In this document: positions 46,258-58,847 of the stretch, piece after piece
How the letters are laid out: each line of letters begins with the position of its first letter
Numbering within the stretch: the stretch's first letter is position 1
Assembly: GCA_963930655.1 (NCBI GenBank)
Contig: OZ005616.1
Location: forward strand, 11,250,001-11,314,000
Reading direction: 5' to 3'
DNA length: 64,000 bases
Source: Myrica gale
Taxonomy: Eukaryota > Streptophyta > Magnoliopsida > Fagales > Myricaceae
The notes under the pieces: generated by a model
Told to the model about the DNA's origin: nothing
The model's database searches: none
Seen by the model: the letters and a program-made list of their open reading frames with translations, nothing else
Translations under genes and position numbers: made by a program

Positions 46258-47283
46258 CTCTCAACAGTCAGCTCTCTCTCAATCTCATTATTTTGATTTT
46301 TGATATTTTCAATTTTTGCAGGATCCTCAAGATTTTGTGCAAAGAAATTGCAAATTGTTAGACCCTAGTATCTCTCTATCCAAGATTCTCTCTCTATAAT
46401 TCAGTTAGAGGAATTCATTTATTTGGTATGCTAAAAAGGCTTTAGGGTTTGGAATTTTGTGATCTATGAAATTGTTGGACAGTTGGAAGATGAGATTGAA
46501 TTGGTTTGGATATTTATGGTTTGAATTGGTTTGGAATTTGGATATATGTTATTTGTGAAACTATTTATTTGAATTAGTTTGTGAAATTGTTTATTTTGAA
46601 TTTCAGGTTATGTTTTCTTTTTTTCCTTTTCAAAAATTTATTATTATTTTCATATTTTCAATCCCCTTAAACTCTAAAACATATATAGAAATGACTAACT
46701 TATGTTAAATTCTAATGTGAATGTGGTTATAATTTAATATGATCACATCAAAAACTATTAGTTGGCCAACATTTTTAATTTTTGGGTATCATTTTTAATT
46801 AATTTGATTGTAGTCAATTGGATTTCAATTCAGTTAGAGGAATGCAATGTAATTAGATTTGAATTTGGATTTGAATTAATTAGATTGGAATATGGATTTT
46901 TGAGTTGTGATCCATTGTGAATATCTAAATTTAATATTTTTGAATCAAAATGTTTTATGTTTCGATTTGGTACTATGTTCTGTTTATGTTTCGGTTGTAC
47001 TTTTACATTTATTCTTCAGGTTCCTCTTTTAGAGCATCACATGTTGCCAACTGATTGATTGTCTTCACTTTGTTTTATTTTGTTTAGATAATAGATAAGT
47101 TTGTGATAAGAAAGTCACGCAGCGTGGAGTTGTCTAATACTCCACACGAAGTTATTTTGCAACATTTTCAGAAGATGCAAAAATGTAGGAAGCAATTGTC
47201 ACCTCTCAGTCACAGTACATAGTACGATACATGTATTCTAATATTTTTTAATGCTTATAGTCTTTAATTTTCGATATTGTAAC

Positions 47284-47649
47284 TAAGGTTGTCGGCCGAA
47301 CCGGCCGGACCGGACAACCTGGACCGATTTTGGACAAACAGGACCGAGACCGGTATACTCCGGTCTGGTCCCGGGTTATCCATGTGGAAAATCGGACTTA
47401 GACCGGAGTATACCTCTCCAAACCGGCCCAAACTGGAAATTGGCCAAAAATAGCACGGTCTAACCCCAAAAGTTTTGGCCCAAAATGGCACGGCCCACCC
47501 CAAAACTGGCCCAAAATGGCATGACCCAAACCGACCCAAACCGATCCAAACCGGACCAGAAAAACCGGAGACCGGTCCGGTCTATATACTCTACAAAATG
47601 GCCGGTTTGGCCGGCCAAACCGGACTGGACCGGAACTTGGACAACCCTA
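47284..47649. mobile_element. hAT MITE, 366 bp, nested
   Basis: Ends TAAGGTTGTC and, inverted, TAGGGTTGTCC. The arms are rich in GGCCGGACCGGA-like sequence. A perfect 8-bp duplication ATTGTAAC flanks it (47276-47283 and 47650-47657). The related sequence at 61540-61556 lacks the insertion. The interior carries short repeats of CCAAACCGA-CCAAACCGATC and no coding content. Confidence 0.93.
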
Positions 47650-48059
47650 ATTGTAACTTTAATACAATTTTTTGCATTACGAAGGAAAAAAATTTCTTGT
47701 CATTTCACCTTTAAAATTGGACACCGTTAGATTTTGATCCTGGCTCCGCCATTGAAAGTAGACAAGTTTTCTGATTTTCCAATTCATTAATGGTGGTTGG
47801 ACCGATAGATAATAACTATTTACAAACTTCCGTTATTTATGTAGAGTTGGGCGAAACTTTGAATTTTAATGTTTTCGAGCAAATATTTAACTTAAAATGA
47901 TATTTGGAGAGCACTCCTAATTTGATTAGTGTACTTTTCGGCTGAATCCGAATGTAAGTGCATGAAGATAGGATTCAAGGGATTTTCCTCGTCACTAAAA
48001 CAAAAAAGAATTTCTTTTGGATATGCATAATATATACATGATATGTCTTAGAAAAAAAT

Positions 48060-48340
48060 TAAGGGGAACATACACTTTGCACCCCTAAGTATAGGGTATT
48101 GACTCTTTGCACTCATATTTTTCAATTTCATGATATTGAACTTCAAAGGTTTCAATTTTCAGCGATTTGCACCATTTTCGCTAAATTGATCGTTAAAACT
48201 AATGGAAAATGGAGAAAAAGACATTTTTACCGTAAATTAACCAACAAAGCATACAATATATTTTTCTTTGTTTTCCATTAAATTTAATGGTCAAAATTAA
48301 CGGGAGGGTGTAAATTGCTGAAAATCGAAACTTACTCAAA
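48060..48340. mobile_element. Possible MITE remnant
   Basis: Imperfect inverted blocks GGTTTCAATTTTCAGCGATT-TGCACC and, inverted, AGTTTCGATTTTCAGCAATT-TACACC lie 140 bases apart. The start GGGGAACATACACTTTGCAC resembles Mutator-type ends, but the other end is not matched. Confidence 0.35.
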
Positions 48341-48499
48341 ATTTGTGAATTATGGATCCAACAAATTCAAGCACATCAGGCTCATAAATTATGGCCTCTC
48401 GCAAAAGATGGTCATTCGAAATTCAAATCATGCACAAGTCTTCCCAAGTTAGATCACATAAATCATGGCTTTCTATTCTTCCTACACAAGAATTTCATG

Positions 48500-49757
48500 T
48501 CCTTTGTCATAAATTCTGACATTGACTATAGCTTCTCCGTTAATTGCTTAATATATCTTCCTATTTTCTTTGTCTTACACATTACCCGCTCGATTGATTC
48601 ATGATTTTCTGTTTTCAAATTGTCCACGTTAATTAAGACTTTATCAAGTCGATCGTCAGTCAGATCTAACACAACATAATACAATACAAGAAAAGTGCAA
48701 AAAATCCCCAAGAAATTAACAACATGGGACACCGCTGTAGCGCGGGATCTAATTTTATAATTTCCTAACAACACCTTACACAGTCTCTCTTTTTGATCGC
48801 TCCATGCTTTATAATCCTCGGAGTTGTTATTGATGCTTTGAACCGCGAAAAGGTGGGGGTTCCAAAGGCCGACAAATGGTAAGTATCAGCGAAAACGCGA
48901 GCTAATATTAGGTATATGTGACTTTTGTATACTACATACCAGTACAACCTTTAAAACATGCACTCTTTCAAATTAAGGACCATAGAATATTGTTTAATGC
49001 AACAATATGCAATGTAATATATTTAAGCTACTTTAGATAAGGAATTTATGTCGCAGGGTGCAACAACACTCTGATTGTTGTTTTTCTCAGGTGATTATTA
49101 TCCAATGTGAAAACCAAGTTTAGTTCCAATACTATACCAAAAGGAGAGTGAATATTATCTAAAAAAGTTAACAATACAAATATCAATTAAACTACCAATA
49201 CAAATATCAATTAAATGAAAAACACCAATCTATTAAATCTGGGATTCCAATCGTCTGACTCAAGACTAACTGTAATATGAGTATAAAACGTTTTTTGACA
49301 GAACTGTAGAATCTTCAAATCAAGATTGTTCAATTAAGGTTCAAGACTCTTAATTAATCAATCAAGATAATTAAAGATACTAATTAAATCACAAAGACAA
49401 CTTAAGGAAAATAAGAAAGCAACCAATTAGATAATCAAACCAACAATTTTTGGTTACGAAGTAAAAATCTCTTAAGAATGTCTTCCTCTAAGAAACAAAA
49501 ACACTTCGGGTGTGAAGGGCACACCATTGATCCACTATGAACTTTTGAGCTTTACAAATTGGTGATCCTAAGTAAAACTCATCGCTTACCTAGATCTTCC
49601 AACTTCAATAAAGTCACTCAAGAAACTTCTTAAGCCAGTGCCCAACACTCAGTTATACGACTGACAACTCTGATCAGCTCCTAAATAGATACCAATAAAC
49701 TCATCAGCCCTTACAACTCCTGAAACTCCAGCAACAACACTTTTTGAGAACTCTTAA
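48500..49757 (-). repeat. Duplicated block, copy A (Copia LTR-related)
   Basis: It matches 56309-56963 plus 58260-58847 in the same orientation. The right part is an inverted relative of the LTR remnant at 34560-36030 (TGAGTGTTGGGCACTGG, ACCCGAAGTGTTTTTG on the minus strand). The left part has an 82-codon minus frame (48526-48774) whose product is not recognised; it is broken in copy B. Confidence 0.72.
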
Positions 49758-49978
49758 AAAACTTGCGAAATCTTGGTGATTGTGATCTTCAAAACTCAAG
49801 TAGGAAATGGCGAATCAACCTTTAGCAACTTCCTACTTCATCAACCTTTCACTAGATGGTAGAAGCAACTCTCTCGATCTCAAATATTCAGAGGGTATAT
49901 GTCATATGTAAAGAGGGAAAGAAATAATAAAGCCCTTTTGTAAGGATATGAATGTGTATAGCTATTTTAAAGTACGTC

Positions 49979-50500
49979 CATTACAACAAATGAAGGTTTT
50001 AGCGACAGGTTATTTCGTTGGTAAAGAGACAAAATTTGGTTGCCAAAACGCTAAAGCGACTATATAAGATCGTTGCTCAGTGGTCACAACTAAAGCGTTG
50101 GTAAAGGTTTTTAGGGACGAGAAGAATACTTTGTCGTTATTCAATACATATAGTGACAAAGTATATCGTTGCTGAAGTTCAATCAACTTTGTCGATAGAG
50201 TGCCTACGAATTCATCCGCAATGGTCACTAGACATGACCACATAGCAACGAATAACTTGGTCGCTCAAGTGAGACTAACGATGATTAGATTACGTCGCTA
50301 AGATCCATTTTAGCAACAAAAAATAATAGTTGCTATAGCTAGCAACATTGAAGAATTGTACATATCACAAATAGTGGTTTTAACGACCCATAAAGTATGT
50401 CACTAAAGTCCATGTTAGTGACCAATAATGATAGTTGCTATAGCTAGGTACACTGACGATTTGGACATGTCACAAATAGTGGTTTTTTTGTGTGTAGCTG
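49979..50500. mobile_element. Small CACTA-like (En/Spm) element
   Basis: The left end CATTACAACAAATGAAGG and the inverted right end CTACACACAAAAAAACC resemble CACTA termini, with the first bases diverged. The interior is filled with short direct and inverted subterminal motifs (TTTTAGCGAC, GTCGCTA, CAAATAGTGGTTTT twice), typical of CACTA subterminal repeats. No transposase. Confidence 0.6.
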
Positions 50501-51168
50501 ATTATGTTATTACCTAACAATATTAATCTAAAACGAATGAGTTGCATCCATAAATTAATTGTACATTAAAAAAATGAAATCAATTTTTAAGGAAAAAAGA
50601 CCATGATATTTTACTAAGATAGTCCATACATGTACAATTAATATAATGGCAACAACAATCTTAGTATAACAGCTATTTAATAACCCAAAAAGTGTCAAAT
50701 GTATACAATTAAAGCTAGTTTGATTTGACCTTTGAAAGATGTAAATATGTCAATTCACATGATGAAACTTGAAAAAATTACTCTACAAAAGTAATTTTCC
50801 AAGTGAATGCAGTCATAGATCTTCCATCCATCACCCAACATATCACGCTATCTATAGAAATAACCTGTGGAAGACAAACTCATTTTAATAAGTATATAAA
50901 TTTAATTAATACTTACTGGCAGAAAATGATGGAATTAATTTGATTAGAGATTCAACAACTATTGATATGTATCAGCAATATGCAAAGATGAATACGAGTC
51001 GTACCTGTGTCCATTCCTTGTTGCTGTTATTAGTGCTCTTCACGGGTCCTGCATTGCGAAGTCACTAGGGATGAGTGTTTGACTCATAATATATAAGCAA
51101 GCTTTTGATCATAAGAAGCTTGCTTCAAATTATCTCTCATTTTTTCTCTTACATCTTCATATGGTTCC
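50501..51168. other. Spacer without recognised genes
   Basis: AT-rich sequence, no bounded repeat or domain-bearing frame seen. Confidence 0.4.
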
Positions 51169-51960
51169 TTATAAGATTTCATGGCACTTTTGCACTTGCT
51201 CGTTCAGATGTGCGACTTGAGAGGGTTGTGCTGATATCGAAGGTGAAGGTATGGCAAACTTTCTCATACTTCTAGCACGTCCCAAGACCTCATAGAACAC
51301 CTCTTCAACTATCTCCACTGATTTCGTGAAGGGATTTATCTTTGCAAACGCTGTAATCATTTGATTCTTCACTAGAAACAAATTGATGACAATAAGAAAT
51401 TAACCATGCAACACACTATTGAGATCTCTGGACCTTGTTTGGAGGGATTTCATGTAGGGATTTACACAAACATGAATATATCCACTTACTTTGTATGCTA
51501 GGCTCTTCAAGAATCATTTGTGGGGGTTCCGACATTATTGAGATCTCTGGACCATGTGTGGACTCATCTAAAAAGTTTTGTGGGTCCTTCTGGGCCTTTG
51601 CTCAAGATCCCTCTTGTCGGCTTGGACTAACACGTGCTCGTGATCGTCCGCGATTTTGGTGTACGCCATGGAGATTTCAAAATAGAAGAAGATGTCATAG
51701 AGGGTTGTGAGAAAGCCTGAGGCGATGGAAAAGAAAAGACAGTAAGCATATCGTCTCCGCCGTTTACTAGATTTTACGATTTATATTCACCAAACTTTCC
51801 CTCCAGAATTTCTCACAATTCATATAAAATGGACACTGAGCGTCCTCCCACAAATTCTGGAAATTCAACTGCTCCCGATTGATAGACGGTTCTCCTTCAC
51901 CGGCATTCATAAAAGTACATATAACAACATAATCTAAAAACGGATCATCCATATCATCAA
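51169..51960 (-). pseudogene. CACTA transposon coding debris (tentative)
   Basis: Minus frame 51767-51952 has GEGEPSINREQLNFQNLWED then AQCPFYMNCEKF, resembling the tnp2 N-terminal pattern xLxEDAxxPLYPGCxKF. Minus frame 51169-51381 has EEVFYEVLGRARSMRKFAIP and later HLNEQVQKCHEIL, resembling the En/Spm-type accessory transposase with its coiled-coil end. Both are short and broken. The order does not fit an intact element, and the match is by recall only. Confidence 0.4.
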
Positions 51961-53078
51961 TGTACCCATATTGCCGACGCTCATCGTCGAAACCACCAAT
52001 GTCGTTAGATGAATGAGATCTTTCCTCCTCCCCATGAAGTATCTACACATTCTTCCTCCCCATGAAATATCTACTCCGTATAATTAGGATCAATCCCTCT
52101 TATGAATAGATGATCTTCAACCTTGCTCAGGGGTTTATAGTATCGATTTAAGTAACCTACAAGAGCACCTCACCCGATTTCGCTTGTCAACTTGATTACG
52201 TGCCAAACTTATGAATCTTTTGACCCTTCTGTATATGTTTTATCTTTGATTCTATTTGTAGAATGCATCCAACTCTTATCCATAGTGGAATATACCAGTT
52301 AAAAGTTCAACCAAAGTATAAAGTACTTAAAAAAGCATCTAGGAAAATAAAGTAAAATAATATTTAAAACAGTATTTATAGTTCCTATTTTTCTTATAGA
52401 CAAAGAGAGATAGGGTAAGTACTATTTTTTTAACATTGGCTACAACAAATAAAATTAAAAATTCTACATCTACTGTCGGTCACTTTTAAACTTTGTAAAG
52501 AAATTTACTCGCTTGAACATAATTGATTGAAAAGGCTTGGACATAATTGATCTACAATGTTTTATCCAAGACGTTTTCAGTTGTGATTGCTATAATACAA
52601 CTAATTCTGCAATATATTACTTACCCCTAGCTTAAAGTATTCAAGTAACGAAGAAAATCGTTGAAAAATATAGGATTTCAAAAATATTGTTCATACAAGA
52701 CATATCATGATAACCTCACACTTTAGTGAAATTTCATCAAACATCTTTCATACACTTGCAAAATGATTGCAATTTGCACCAATTTAGCTGAACTAAATTA
52801 TAATTAAACTTGAATAGACTTCAAACTCTTAGAATTGAAGCAGTTAGGATGGATTCAGTGCAAAAGTCCCTCCCGTATGTGCTCATTTTCTTCCCGGGGA
52901 AACTCGATAAGGCTTGAAAAAACGATATTGACTGCACTTGATTTTCTATCACTCCTATTGGGTAATTTGACGTAATCTCAGCTCAACAGTGGAAAATCTC
53001 TTGATTTTTTGTGTTGGCAATTTAAGGTAAGCTTAGCATCAAGTGTCGAAAATCTCTCTAGGTAGGATCTCACTAAAG
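51961..53078. other. Spacer without recognised genes
   Basis: No domain-bearing frame or bounded repeat was seen apart from short duplicated strings (for example CTTCCTCCCCATGAA twice near 52025 and 52057). Confidence 0.4.
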
Positions 53079-53520
53079 TTTAAATTCAAAGTTTGAAATC
53101 AAACACTTTATTTTAAAGCGACTTAATAATATAGCCGAACAACAAATTAAACAAACAAATATAAATAACAGTTATAACAAATTCTGTAACAACCTTCAAA
53201 TTTTTCAAGCACCTTTAAATTTCTATTGGTTTATATTTAATTCTATTGTTTAAATTCAAAGTTTGAAATTAAAAGCCATCGTTTCTTTATTTCAAAGTGG
53301 CTTAATAATATAGCCGAACAAAAAATTAAACAACTCCTACTATGAAAAAAGAAATTAAACAAACAATTATAACAAATTCTATAACCACCTTCAATTTTTT
53401 ATTTTTTTAAATTAAATTCTTTTTGTTTAAATTCAAAGTTTGAAATCATATGCTAACGGTTATATTTACAAATTCTGTAATCACCTTCAAATTTTTTGAG
53501 CACCTTCAAATTTCTGTACC
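53079..53520. repeat. Tandem repeat, three units of about 170-177 bp
   Basis: Units begin TTTAAATTCAAAGTTTGAAAT at about 53079, 53249 and 53426. They share CTTAATAATATAGCCGAACA (first two units) and CAAATTCT-TAA-CACCTTCAA. Non-coding, AT-rich. Confidence 0.75.
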
Positions 53521-53709
53521 AAGGTAAATTGACAATAGTGTATCCATACTCAAACAAAAGGCAACGCTAGCTTATTGTCAATTAAAGTACATCCTAAGGT
53601 ACCTTCTCAGAATTCAAAATAACGTGGCTTGGTGTTGAAGGCACATATCATTACAAAATACAAATAATTAAGATGAGTATTGCGTAACAAATTAATTTAA
53701 ATAAAGCAT

Positions 53710-54970
53710 GAAAGGCTATGTAGCAACCCAAAAGGGGGTGAATTAGGTTTTAATAAAATTTAACAATTTTCAGGAGATTTAAAACACCAATCACTATAAA
53801 CCACTGCAGTAAAGAATAATAGAAATAATGAAACTTGAGGAGATAAGGGTTGAAAAGATGACACCGTAGTTTTTAGGTGGTTCGGCCAAAACACTTGCCT
53901 ACATCCACCCCCAAGGCTATTGACTTCCTTGGGCTTCCCTCACTATAATCGAATAGCAAGTACATCTTAGCTTCAGGGGTGCTAAGGAACCGTTACAAAG
54001 CGTCTTCAAAGATCACGCTTAAACTCTTCACAAATCCTCACAGCCTAGAGGATTTCTTCTACTATCTCAAGTAGGACCCAATGTTTACCCAACACTCTCA
54101 AGGTTTAAATAGAATGGGTACAAGGTGAAAACTCACGTATAGGCTTTTAGAGTCGAATATTCAAATATGAGGTACAAGGGTAGCAGAGAAGATGAATTTA
54201 CAATAGAAGAATTGAAATTTGATGGTGAAAGAACAGACCTTCTTAGTAGGTGCGAAGCTTCTCTCTTCTTCAAAGTTTTCCCTCTTTTCTCAAGATTTTG
54301 GTCAAGGAGTAATTGCAATTTCGTGCGTGTAGGTGAGAGCTCTTGTGTCTTCAGCTACTGGTCTTGAATTTAAAGGAATTTGTCTTCAACGGTCGACGGG
54401 GTAGGTGAGAGAGCCATTTGGAAAGTTACCCGTGAAACAAGAGACAATTTAATGCGCCTGATGGCTTTCCGGAAAATCCTCAAACCCGTGTAATGTGTCA
54501 ACACTTCAACTAGCATGTGCTGACACATAAAATTTGAACTAAAAATTAGTGCTCAGGAGTTAGTGCAATGTGTCGACACTATAATGTCAATGTGTTGACA
54601 CATGTTTTGGTCAAAAACACATGTCTCGGGTATAAGTGCAATGTGTCGACACTATAGGGTCAATGTGTCGACACATGTCCTGAATGTGTTGACACCTAAA
54701 AGTTCTGGAGACAAAAATCAGTGTTTTTGAAGTTTTCAACCCATTCCAAAACGATTTTAAGTGTCTTATCTTTTGAAGAAAATATCAAGTATCATGTGTA
54801 AAGATCTTTAAGAACATTAAGAGGATTTTTAGAGAGATAAACTCAATCATATTGAAATATAACTTGGAATTTGTGGATTGATAAAATTGATTCTAAAGTC
54901 CTCAAATACTTAGGAACTTTTGTTATCATCAAAATTATTTAGATTGTTTGTAAAACAACCTTGGGCTAAC
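53710..54970 (-). repeat. Solo LTR, SIRE/Maximus-like Copia
   Basis: On the minus strand the unit begins TTGTTAGCCCAAGG or just inside it, with TTTTGATGATAACAAAAG close by, and ends near AATTCACCCCCTTTTGGGTTG. These are landmarks shared with the LTR at 56970-58252. AAAGCAT occurs on both sides (53703-53709 and 54971-54977), a possible target duplication, though 7 bases is longer than usual. No internal genes flank it. Confidence 0.62.
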
Positions 54971-54977
54971 AAAGCAT

Positions 54978-55721
54978 TTGGCACTGAGAATAAAACTTTA
55001 GAACTAGATGAATTAATGAGGCTTTCGGGTTAAAAATTAAGGATTTTATAGTGGGTTAGGTGACTAAAAGCTAGGTGTTACAAGAAAATGAAATAATCAC
55101 TACTTATAAATAAAGAGATTATCTTATTTCATAAATAAAAAGCGTACATATAAATGCATATGAGACAACTTAAAAAACCAATCCTTCTTATTCTGCTAAT
55201 GAATATATCTCCGTCCTAAGTAATATATTCCTAATGAACTAATGTGTATATATATATTTTTGTGTTACAATACCTTAATTGGTATATATACAATAGAATG
55301 TCAATCGTATATACTTAGATATTATTCAATTAGATTGACATAATTTACACATATTATTTCTCTTAGGTTAAATAAACTGTTTGAGCAAAGTTTCTACACC
55401 TAAAACAGAATCGGTTAAAATCACCATCAATCTAACCTCAGTTTGACCTCAAGCTAACCCTACAAACATAAAAGTTACAGAACTTCCTCCAGAATGCTCT
55501 AGACTTTTCAAGTAGTTTAGAAAACCTTTTAGAATCCTCTATCACTGTCTAAAAACTTCCAGATCCTCCAAAGTCCAGATCAAGTTGTTTTTTACAATCT
55601 AGACCAAAAGTATAATAATAAATAGACTATTTTGCCCATGGTAAATTTTGCCAATTATACATGTACATTTACGTCATGGATTATGGGTATCCAGTGATTG
55701 TAGAATAATACTTGTTGTGTT
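54978..55721. other. Spacer with LTR debris
   Basis: AT-rich. The stretch at 55500-55640 (ending near AGACTATTTTGCCCATGG) resembles the inverted U3 region of the Copia LTR family at 34560-36030. No gene recognised. Confidence 0.35.
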
Positions 55722-55967
55722 ATGAATAAATTTTGCTGCTCTTATGGTGATGTCCCAAGTGATAGCGAGTTCGACCACTCCACAGGATCTGAGGAGAGCA
55801 TTGAGGATGAAACAAACTCTGAGGAGAGCTGCGAGGATGAACTCAATGAATTTACGCCTTATAATTACGTGCAACCATTTGGAGACCCACCATCATTCAA
55901 GACCATGCTTCCAACTAATGCACATATAAATGTTGGACCAATCAGCTGCAGTAAAAGACTGCACTAA
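55722..55967 (+). other. Acidic 81-codon open frame, unidentified
   Basis: The frame reads SDSEFDHSTGSEESIEDE then TNSEESCEDELNEF, with an internal EES-x2-DE-x-NS repeat. It ends in a Cys-Ser-Lys tail with no recognised domain. It lies between LTR fragments, so transposon origin is likely. Not proposed as a gene. Confidence 0.25.
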
Positions 55968-56308
55968 AGGAGCAAATTATGGCGATGACGATGTGGGCTA
56001 CTCAGCACTGAGCTCGTAGAACGGAATTCGTATGCCTATGATTGAGATTTTGTCATCCTCTTGTGAAGTTTGAAATCTCTGTTGGTTTTTAATCATGGTT
56101 TGAATTGTTATGTGTTGTGATTAGGGATAGTACACCACACATGCACGTCCCGACAATATTGTTTGTTATTGGGATGTATTTGAACTTTTCTTGTCCATTA
56201 ATGTGATCGACCCCGACCTACCACTACCGACTTAGTGTTTCTTATTTTGTTCACAGAATAATCATGCTGCTGCTCATGCATTGGGTCCAATAATGATTGT
56301 TCATATCA

Positions 56309-58847
56309 TTTGTCATAGATTTTGACATTGATTCTAGCTTCTTCGTCAATTGTTCAGTATCTCTTCCTATTTTCTTTGTCTTACGCATTATCTTCTCGAT
56401 TGATTCATGATTTTTTTGTTTTCAACTTGTCCACATTAATTAATACTTTGTCAAGTTGATCGTCAGTTAGATCTACCACAACTCAATACAAGAAAAGTAC
56501 AAAAATTGTCCTAGAAACAACATGGACATCGCTTTAGCGCGAGATCAAATTTTATAATTTTCTAACAAAACCTTCCACGATCTCTCTCTTTGATCGCTCC
56601 ATGCTTTATAATCCTCGGAGCTGTTATTGATGCCTTGAATCGCGAAGAGGTGGGGTTCCAAAAGCCGACCAATGGTAATTATGAACGAAAAAGCGAGCTA
56701 ATGTTGGGTGTGTGTGGCTTTTGTATACTAAATACCAGTACAACTTTTAAAACATTGACTCTTTCAAATTAAGGACCATAGAATATTGTTTAATGTAAAC
56801 AACATGCAATGAAATATATTTAAGTTACTTTAGATACGAAATTTATGTTGCAGGGTACAACGACATTCTGATTGTTATTTTTTTATAGTTGTTATTATCT
56901 CATGTGAAAACCAAGTTTAGATCCAATACTATACCTAGAGGGGAGTGAATAAGTATGTAAAAAATAAAATTGTTGGCTTTTGTGCACAATCGAGATTTTG
57001 ATGATTTCAATAAATGAATTAAGTTTATAAAATAGACATCTTCAAAGATAAAGTCATGTTTCATCAAAGAGCCAAAGACTTGAAGAAAGAAGATCAAGAA
57101 GATGCAAGGAGCTCAAAAGTGAAGATTCAAGACCTAAGGGTATAATTCTTGTAATTCTTTGTTTCAATTTTGACAAGGATTATGAATCACACTTGCATAT
57201 TTTTCAAAACGTGCATAAATAGTTTTACCTTTTGTTTAAAAGATTAAAATGTGTTTAAAGGTTTCAAAACACCCCAATAAAACTTTCAAACCTTTCATAT
57301 ACTTATGGGAAGTAAGTCTTTAAAATTGGGTGTTTAAAAATGGTCAAAAATAAGGTTTTAAAAGAACTGAACTATATGCTTAAGTTGAAGAGGTCGGTCG
57401 GCTAGCAAAGTGGTTGACTGGTTTTCGACCGGTCTTCGATCGCTTGGTATAGCGGTCTACTGGTTGATTTTAAAATAGAGTCGTTGAGCTTCTGACAATA
57501 TGACCTTTGGGTAACGGAAACTTGAAGCGGTCGACCGACTCGTTTTAACAGACGACTCCCAACGGCTATAAACGGCTAGTTTTCATATGTGACCTATAAA
57601 TACACATCCATAACGTCCAAAATAAATACACAAGGACCACATATCATTTAGATCACTTGAGAAATATTTAAAACCTTCATATTATATATTTCTCATATCA
57701 TTCACACAAAACACAATTTCATATCCTTGTCTTTGTGTGAATCAAGAGATAGAGCTTCTCATTTTCATATCTACTTTTTGAGAGAATTTTGTTCTTCAAT
57801 CTTCATATAAAGAGAGGTGATTCCTTTAGTGAGGTTGTTCACTAAAGAAGAAGCTTAGAGATGGTATATCTCAAGCTAGGTGAGGTTGTGAGTGGTGAGC
57901 CCAAAAATCATTTGTAAGGGTTTGAGTGTTGAGCCCAGGAAGAACACTTGTACGGTTCTCTAGCACCCGAAAACTAGAATGTATACTATTGAAGAATAGT
58001 GAGAAAACCTTAAGGCTCGATGAAGGTGCTTGAGGGGTGGATGTAGGCGAGTTTGCCGAACCACCTAAAAATCAAGTGTTTGCTTCTTTTACCCTTCTCT
58101 TTACTTTTAGCACGTATTTATACTTGTTGCATATTATATATTTGTGCTAAATTAAACTTTACTTTGAAAACACGTCTTTGGAGGTTAAAAGCAAAAAGTT
58201 TACAAAACCAATTCACTCCCCTGTTGGGTTGCCTTAATCCTAGGACTGACAAATAAAACTTTTTCATTCACATACAATATCAATGAAATGAAATACACCA
58301 ATTTGTCAAATCTGGGATTCCATTCGTCTGACTCAAGACTAACTATAATATGACTATAAAACGTTTTTGACAGAACAGTAGAATCTTCAAATCAAGATTG
58401 TTCAATTAAGGTTCAAGACTCTTAATTAATCAATCAAGTTAATTAAAGATACTAATTAAATCACAAAGACAACTTAAGGAAAATAAAGCAAGCAACCAAG
58501 ACAATCAACACAATGATTTTTGGTTACGAAGTGAAAATTCTCTTGAGGATGTCTTCCTCCAAGAAACAAAAACTCTCAGGGTGTGAACGACATACCACTT
58601 GATACTCTATGAACTTTTGAGCTTTACAAATTGGTGATCCTAAGCAAAACCCATTACTCATCCAGATCTTCCAACTTCAATAAAGCCACTCAAGAAACTT
58701 CTTAAGTTGGTGCCCATCACTCAGTTATACGACCAACAACTCTGATCAGCTCCTAAATAGATACCAATGAACTCATCAACCCCTTCAACTCTTGAAACTC
58801 CAGCAGCAACACTTCTTGAGAACTCTCAAGAAACTTGTGAAATCTTG
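56309..58847 (-). repeat. Duplicated block, copy B, split by a solo LTR
   Basis: Left part 56309-56963 matches 48500-49155; right part 58260-58847 matches about 49160-49757. Order and orientation are the same as in copy A. The gap is the 1283-bp LTR at 56970-58252. Confidence 0.75.
56970..58252 (+). repeat. Solo LTR with TATA box, SIRE/Maximus-like Copia
   Basis: Begins TTGTTGGCTTTTGTGC and ends CTAGGACTGACAA, an inverted TTGT...ACAA pair. ATAAAA flanks it on both sides (56964-56969 and 58253-58258). It has TTTTGATGATTTCAAT near the start, a CTATAAATAC promoter motif near 57594 and AATTCACTCCCCTGTTGGGT near the end. No internal retrotransposon genes are next to it, so it arose by LTR-LTR recombination. 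Confidence 0.82.

Larger units (their letters stand above)
45690..47755. mobile_element. hAT-like repeat, copy 1 (interrupted)
   Basis: Large parts match the element at 59564-61650. The stretch around 46480-46620 (GATGAGATTGAATTGGTTTG, TTTGTGAAACT-TTTATTTGAA) matches 61045-61130. The 3' region around 47220-47755 (ATGTATT-TAATATTTTTTAATG, TTTTCGATATTGTAAC, GGCTCCGCCATTG) matches 61500-61650. It is interrupted by the MITE at 47284-47649. The left limit is uncertain and no transposase was recognised. Confidence 0.5.

Noticed and set aside
53710..54970. AAAGCAT flank as proof of a solo LTR
   Set aside because: Kept only as tentative: seven bases is longer than the usual 5-bp duplication and the implied LTR ends are not the expected inverted pair.
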